Positions 6,183 to 10,162 of a stretch of DNA of 10,162 bases are shown piece by piece; the stretch's first letter is position 1; every line of letters starts with the position of its first letter. The DNA comes from Chloroflexota bacterium (lineage in GTDB: Bacteria; Chloroflexota; Dehalococcoidia; Dehalococcoidales; RBG-16-60-22). The translations under genes were made by a program, and so were the position numbers. The notes under the pieces were generated by a model. The model saw nothing but the letters and a program-made list of their open reading frames with translations, ran no database searches and had not been told where the DNA came from. The stretch lies in contig JACZSH010000049.1 in the NCBI GenBank assembly GCA_022574315.1, forward strand, positions 1 through 10,162. The letters are read 5' to 3'.

Positions 6183-8207
6183 TCAATATCCCCGGCTTTT
6201 TTTCAAGTCGTACAGTTTTTTCACCTTGACCGCGATATGCTCGGCGGATATCTCGAACTCTTTCACCAGCTCCCAGGCGGACCCGGACTCCCCGAAGCGG
6301 TCCTGGATACCAATCATAGCCATGATTACCGGGCGGCCGTAAGCTTTTTCGGAACGCTCGATAGCCGCCGCGACGTAGTTCCCGAGTCCTCCCGCCTGGT
6401 GCTCTTCGGCGGTAACGACAACCCCGCAGTCCGCCGCCGCCGCCACTAAAGCCGCTTCGTCCAGCGGCTTGACGGTGTGGACGTTGAGCACCCTGGTTTC
6501 GATTCCATATTCGTTTTTCAGAATCCAGGCGGCGCGCATCGCCTCGGGGACGGATGGCCCACAGGCGATAATGGCGGCGTCTTCGTGCTCGTTCCGGTAT
6601 GAGGACGCCAGGTAATGCTCGAAAGCGCTTCTGAAGTCGGCCTTTTCCCCCCGGAACCGGATGACATTTACTTTCCCCCAGACGTAGGGCGTTTTCTCAT
6701 CGGTCACCACCGGCGTGGCTTCACGGGCGAACCGCAGGTACTTTGGCCCCACCTCTTTCAAAAGCAGGTGCTCGGTGGCCCGCTTTGTCTCCGTGGCGTC
6801 ACAGGGGACTTCTACTCTCATATTGGGCAGGCCGCACATCTGGAAAAGCTCTTCCAGCGCCTGGTGAGTGGCTCCATCCGGGCCCACCGAAACGCCGCCG
6901 TGAGCGCCGGCAATCATCACGTTGAAGTTACCGTAGCAGACCGTTGTCCTTATCTGGTCGAGATTTCGGCCGGAGGCAAAAACCCCATAGGTGCCGAAGA
7001 TGGGTAATTTCCCCTCCTTGGCCAGACCGGCGGCAATCGCCGTCCCGGACTGCTCGGCGATACCCACCGAAAACCAGCGCTCCATCCGTTCCGGGTGGTC
7101 TTTATAGAACTGGCTGATGGTAATCGAATCGGAGATGTCGGCACCCAGGCAGACTATCCGCGGGTCGTCACCGTGCTCACCAAGCGCCTGGCCAAAACCC
7201 ATCCGGGTGGGCACCATCTCGGCTTTCATATCGTCCGCGCTGTTCCAGAAGTAGTCTCTGGAGAACTTGGGCTGCTTGGCTTCAAGCTCTTTCGTTACCC
7301 CGACCTGGAAGTCGGCCGCTTTTTTCATCAAATCGGTTACCGAAAGCTTAGCCTCGAGGCCAAGCTGTTTTATGGCCTGATGCGTCTGCTCAAGGCTCGG
7401 CGCCTTACCGTGCCAGCCGCAGACGTTTTCCATGAAATCAACCCCTTTACCCTTGATGGTGTCGGCGATAATCAGTGACGGCTTGCCTCTGGTATTCCTC
7501 GCCTCCTGGAAAGCGCCCAGTATCTGCTTCATGTCGTGGCCGTCAATCTCTATGGTGTGCCAGCCGAACGCCTGGTACTTTTCCACCAGCGGTTCAACGC
7601 ACATCACGTCGTCCACACAGCCGTCAATCTGGAGCCGGTTTTTATCAATGATGGCGCAGAGGTTATCCAGACCGTAATGACAGGCTTCCATGGCCGCCTC
7701 CCAGACCTGCCCCTCCTGCTGCTCGCCGTCGCCCATGATGCAGTACACCCGGTAGGCTTTTTTATCCAGACGGGCCGCCAGGGCGCTGCCGATGGACACG
7801 GATAGTCCCTGCCCGAGTGAGCCGCTGGACGCCTCTATCCCCTCCAGTCTCAGCCAGTGGGGATGTCCCTGGAACGGCGAATGAAGTTTTCTTAACGTTA
7901 CCACCTCTTCAATATTGAAAAATCCGGCCATGCCCAGAGCCACGTAAAGCGCCGGAGCCTTGTGGCCGGCTGACCAGAATATCCGGTCCCGGTCCGGCCA
8001 GAAAGCGTCGTTCGGGTCAAGAGCCGCCTCGTGCAGGTAAAGTGCCGCCGTAATATCCATTATTGACAGGGTGCCACCGGAATGTCCGGAGCCAGCGGCG
8101 CCCAGGGCTACCAGGCTGTAACCGCGCATCAAATTGGCGGCTTCCTGAAGTTCCTCCACGGTATACTGTTTGACAGTTTGCCCGGTCTTTGAATTCATTA
8201 TCGCCAT
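6183..8207 (-). CDS. tkt: Transketolase, single-chain, resembling a fusion of the split-type N and C subunits
   Basis: This 674-residue thiamine-diphosphate enzyme should transfer two-carbon ketol units between sugar phosphates in the cytoplasmic non-oxidative pentose-phosphate pathway. The N-terminal TPP domain (about 1 to 290) shows SGHSGG at 40 to 45, SSGSLGQGLS at 127 to 136, the ThDP motif GDGEQQEG beginning at 160 and ending with N190, and IDGHD at 221 to 225. The pyrimidine domain (about 325 to 500) has the catalytic glutamate in GIAEQ (E385) and HGGVSVGPDGATHQ at 436 to 449. The C-terminal domain follows (about 540 to 660). Details such as WHGKAPS and FGTYGVFASGRNLDQIR recall the two-gene transketolases of archaea and some anaerobes more than the classic single-chain enzyme. 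The ATG at 8207 follows an AAGGAG ribosome binding site (8224-8219). It is first in the minus-strand unit, with its own promoter at 8302-8274. Confidence 0.9.
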   Translation of the reverse strand: MAIMNSKTGQTVKQYTVEELQEAANLMRGYSLVALGAAGSGHSGGTLSIMDITAALYLHEAALDPNDAFWPDRDRIFWSAGHKAPALYVALGMAGFFNIEEVVTLRKLHSPFQGHPHWLRLEGIEASSGSLGQGLSVSIGSALAARLDKKAYRVYCIMGDGEQQEGQVWEAAMEACHYGLDNLCAIIDKNRLQIDGCVDDVMCVEPLVEKYQAFGWHTIEIDGHDMKQILGAFQEARNTRGKPSLIIADTIKGKGVDFMENVCGWHGKAPSLEQTHQAIKQLGLEAKLSVTDLMKKAADFQVGVTKELEAKQPKFSRDYFWNSADDMKAEMVPTRMGFGQALGEHGDDPRIVCLGADISDSITISQFYKDHPERMERWFSVGIAEQSGTAIAAGLAKEGKLPIFGTYGVFASGRNLDQIRTTVCYGNFNVMIAGAHGGVSVGPDGATHQALEELFQMCGLPNMRVEVPCDATETKRATEHLLLKEVGPKYLRFAREATPVVTDEKTPYVWGKVNVIRFRGEKADFRSAFEHYLASSYRNEHEDAAIIACGPSVPEAMRAAWILKNEYGIETRVLNVHTVKPLDEAALVAAAADCGVVVTAEEHQAGGLGNYVAAAIERSEKAYGRPVIMAMIGIQDRFGESGSAWELVKEFEISAEHIAVKVKKLYDLKKSRGY

Positions 8208-8273
8208 TGTCGACTCATCTCCTTTCTTATTAGAAACGGTGTCTCAGACAACAGGGCACATCATCCATTTTCG

Positions 8274-8302
8274 AGTTTATCCATTACCCCTTGAAATGTC
8301 AA
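8274..8302 (-). promoter_or_regulatory. Promoter of the transketolase/CoA-ligase unit
   Basis: TTGACA (8302-8297, minus strand) is a perfect -35 box, followed after exactly 17 bases by TAAACT (8279-8274) as -10, matching four of six consensus bases. Transcription would start near 8267, giving a leader of about 60 bases that contains the AAGGAG site. The bases before and through the -10 box (GTAATGGATAAACT) recur at the divergent promoter. Confidence 0.62.
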
Positions 8303-8366
8303 CACGGGCGGGTAGTTCTAAAACAGTGATCGTACTGGATTGAGTGGCGATTTTCGAAAGGAAAAG

Positions 8367-8399
8367 ATGACTGCTAAACATCCTGAACAATCCGGGTAA
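8367..8399 (+). other. Ten-codon start-like mini-ORF, possible relic or leader peptide
   Basis: AAAGGA (8358-8363) is followed by an ATG at 8367 that encodes MTAKHPEQSG and then TAA. Its first 21 bases match the second ATG of the downstream gene (8474 on, MTGKDSE) at 17 positions. It is in a different frame from that gene and lies upstream of the mapped promoter boxes, so it would not be in that transcript. It may be a decayed copy of a gene start, a leader peptide from another promoter, or coincidence. Confidence 0.3.
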
Positions 8400-8423
8400 C
8401 CAAAAAATCGTCGGCTACCTCAA

Positions 8424-8452
8424 TTGACAATTACCCGCGTAACGGATAAAGT
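8424..8452 (+). promoter_or_regulatory. Promoter of the molybdopterin oxidoreductase gene
   Basis: TTGACA at 8424-8429 is a perfect -35 box, with TAAAGT at 8447-8452 as -10 after 17 bases. The predicted start, near 8459, leaves only about six bases before the ATG at 8465, consistent with the lack of a good Shine-Dalgarno there. The segment GTAACGGATAAAGT parallels the opposite promoter base for base except at two positions. Confidence 0.58.
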
Positions 8453-8464
8453 TCTAAGATAAAA

Positions 8465-10162
8465 ATGGGTAAAATGACCGGTAAAGATTCTGAAAATAAA
8501 GTGGTCACCACCAGCTGTTACTATGACTGCGGTGGCCGTTGTCACCTGAAAGTCCACGTCGCTAACGGCCGGGTCACCCGGATTGATACCGATGACTCGA
8601 TGCTGCCCGGGCTGAAAGCCTGCCCCCGCGGACTGGCCCAGAAAGACGTCCTCTACGCCGCAGACCGCCTCCGGCAACCCCTGAAAAGGGTGGGCGAACG
8701 CGGCGGCGGGAAGTTTGAGCCAATCACCTGGGAAGAAGCCCTGGAGAAGATAGCCGGTGAGCTGAAAAGAGTTAAAGACCGCTACGGGACAGAGTCCATT
8801 TTTCTGATGGACCACGCCGGTTCGCAGAGTCCCCTGCACGGCAGCCAGAAAGCCGGCCGCCGTTTTTTCTCCTTCTTCGGCGGCTGCACTACCTGGTACG
8901 GCAATACCTCTCTCGAAGCGGCCATCTTTTCTTCGCTGGCCACTTTCGGCACTGCCTTTACCGGCACCAGCCGGGACAATTTTCTCCACTCCCGGTTAAT
9001 CATCATGTGGGGCTGGAACCCGGTGGCTACCCGTTTCGGCTCGGATACCCTCCATTATCTCGCCGCGGCCAAAAAGGCGGGCGTAAAAATTATCTCCGTC
9101 GACCCGAGATACACCGTCTCCGCCCGGGCTTTGGCCCGGCAGTGGATTCCCATCCGCCCGGGGACGGATACCGCCCTGCTCCTGGCCATGGCCTACGTCA
9201 TGCTCGATGAAGGTCTTTACGACCGTCCTTTTATTAAAAATTATACGGTGGGTTTTGACCGGTTTGAAGATTACGTAGTTGGTAACGAAGACGGGCTACC
9301 CAAGACGCCGGAGTGGGCCGAGGCGATTACCGGCGTAGCCGCCGCCACCGCCCGCCAGCTCGCCCGCGATTATGCCACCATCAAGCCGGCGGTCCTTTAC
9401 GCCAGCTGGGCCGCCGGACGGACCGCCTTCGGGGAGCAGTACCACCGGACGGCCAGTACCCTGGCGGCGATGACCGGTAATATCGGGGTTTTAGGCGGCT
9501 TTGCCGCCGGCGGTACCAACCGCATCCCGCTGGGTTCCCTCGGCAAAACCCTGCCCGTGCCGGCCAGCCCCACCGCTTTCGTCCACGTCACCGATATCTA
9601 TGATGCCCTGCTGGAGGGTAAAGCCGGCGGCCACCCGGCCGATATCAAGTTGCTCTACATCACCGGCTGCAATCTTTTAAATCAGTTCCTGAACACCAAC
9701 AAGGGCGTGACCGCACTCCGCGCCCCGGAGTTCATCGTCGCCCACGAGCTCTTTCTCACTCCCACCGCCCGCTTTGCCGATATCGTTCTCCCCGTCACCA
9801 CCACCCTGGAACGGGACGATATCGGGCAGCCCTGGACGGGCGGCAATTACTTCATCCACATGGCCAAGGCGGTGGAGCCGTTAGCGGAGACAAAGTCAGA
9901 CCTGGCCATCTTCACCGAACTGGCCGCCCGGCTCGGTATTTCCGGTTACAATGATAAGTCTGACGAGGACTGGCTCCGGGAATTCGCCGCCGCCACCCCG
10001 GACCTGCCCGACTACGACGAGTTCAAGCGCCGCGGGGTCTATCCCATACCGGTTGACCAGCCCTGGGTAGCCTTCCGAGAGCAAATCGAAGACCCCGCTC
10101 ATAATCCGTTCCCCACCCCTTCCGGCAAAATCGAGATTTACAGCCGGAAAATTGCCGATATG
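8465..10162 (+). CDS. DMSO-reductase-family molybdopterin oxidoreductase, catalytic subunit, cut by the right window edge
   Basis: A continuous plus-strand frame of 566 codons begins at ATG 8465 (alternative ATG 8474), has an in-frame TAA at 8447 upstream, and is open at the window end. The N-terminal [4Fe-4S] motif is C18-x3-C22-x3-C26-x26-C53, followed by a DmsA-like stretch (PLKRVGERGGGKFEPITWEEAL). The segment GGCTTWYGNTS aligns without gaps to the DmsA region that carries the serine metal ligand, pointing to S149. Later come IISVDPRYTVSA, RPGTDTALLLAMAY and the TPSGKIEIYSR lead-in to the C-terminal pterin-binding domain, which is missing here. No twin-arginine signal precedes the cluster, so the enzyme appears cytoplasmic, unlike exported DMSO reductases. 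Non-redox or other cytoplasmic members of the family exist (acetylene hydratase is one), so the reaction is not assigned. Electron-transfer partner genes may lie to the right. Confidence 0.87.
   Translation, partial: MGKMTGKDSENKVVTTSCYYDCGGRCHLKVHVANGRVTRIDTDDSMLPGLKACPRGLAQKDVLYAADRLRQPLKRVGERGGGKFEPITWEEALEKIAGELKRVKDRYGTESIFLMDHAGSQSPLHGSQKAGRRFFSFFGGCTTWYGNTSLEAAIFSSLATFGTAFTGTSRDNFLHSRLIIMWGWNPVATRFGSDTLHYLAAAKKAGVKIISVDPRYTVSARALARQWIPIRPGTDTALLLAMAYVMLDEGLYDRPFIKNYTVGFDRFEDYVVGNEDGLPKTPEWAEAITGVAAATARQLARDYATIKPAVLYASWAAGRTAFGEQYHRTASTLAAMTGNIGVLGGFAAGGTNRIPLGSLGKTLPVPASPTAFVHVTDIYDALLEGKAGGHPADIKLLYITGCNLLNQFLNTNKGVTALRAPEFIVAHELFLTPTARFADIVLPVTTTLERDDIGQPWTGGNYFIHMAKAVEPLAETKSDLAIFTELAARLGISGYNDKSDEDWLREFAAATPDLPDYDEFKRRGVYPIPVDQPWVAFREQIEDPAHNPFPTPSGKIEIYSRKIADM

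Noticed and set aside
5958..6449. A 163-codon plus-strand frame across the transketolase/CoA-ligase gap
   Set aside because: Most of it is antisense to the two real genes, and the part in the gap shows no start signal or domain.
1..10162. CRISPR arrays, tRNA or rRNA genes, riboswitches
   Set aside because: No regularly spaced repeats, cloverleaf-like segments or recognisable conserved RNA motifs were seen on either strand.

Overview
The window looks like a chromosomal stretch of an anaerobic bacterium. It carries a tungsten/molybdenum aldehyde:ferredoxin oxidoreductase (AOR), a DMSO-reductase-family molybdopterin enzyme without an export signal, an acetoacetyl-CoA synthetase-like ligase and a transketolase. 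This gene content and the high G+C would suit Dehalococcoidia-type Chloroflexota or an anaerobic Firmicute or Desulfobacterota lineage. That placement is a guess from gene content, not from any marker gene.

Layout. (1) Positions 1-837, minus strand: a visibly more A+T-rich segment holds the N-terminal 279 codons of an HNH-type endonuclease gene that runs off the left edge. (2) Positions 946-2163: a complete IS3-family insertion sequence with imperfect terminal inverted repeats, orfA, orfB and a GGGAAAC -1 slippery site. No target-site duplication is visible, and the base composition differs on the two sides. (3) Positions 2200-4059, plus strand: an intact AOR gene whose ribosome binding site lies only 17 bases beyond the IS end. 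(4) Positions 4086-8207, minus strand: transketolase followed by acetoacetyl-CoA synthetase, convergent with AOR. (5) Positions 8208-8464: a divergent control region with two matching promoters, one for transketolase and one for the gene to the right, plus a small start-like relic. (6) Positions 8465-10162, plus strand: a DMSO-reductase-family catalytic subunit, cut by the right edge.

How the genes may work together. AOR and the DMSO-reductase-family enzyme both use a bis-pterin Mo/W cofactor, so both depend on the same cofactor pathway. AOR makes carboxylates from aldehydes and reduces ferredoxin. The CoA ligase activates a carboxylate, most likely acetoacetate, with ATP. Transketolase links sugar phosphates. 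A coupled pathway is inference only. The firmest regulatory observation is that the two divergent promoters share TTGACA, nine bases, then GTAAYGGATAAAST in identical spacing, which suggests co-regulation or a common origin. The IS and HNH region reads as an accessory segment joined to a metabolic locus.
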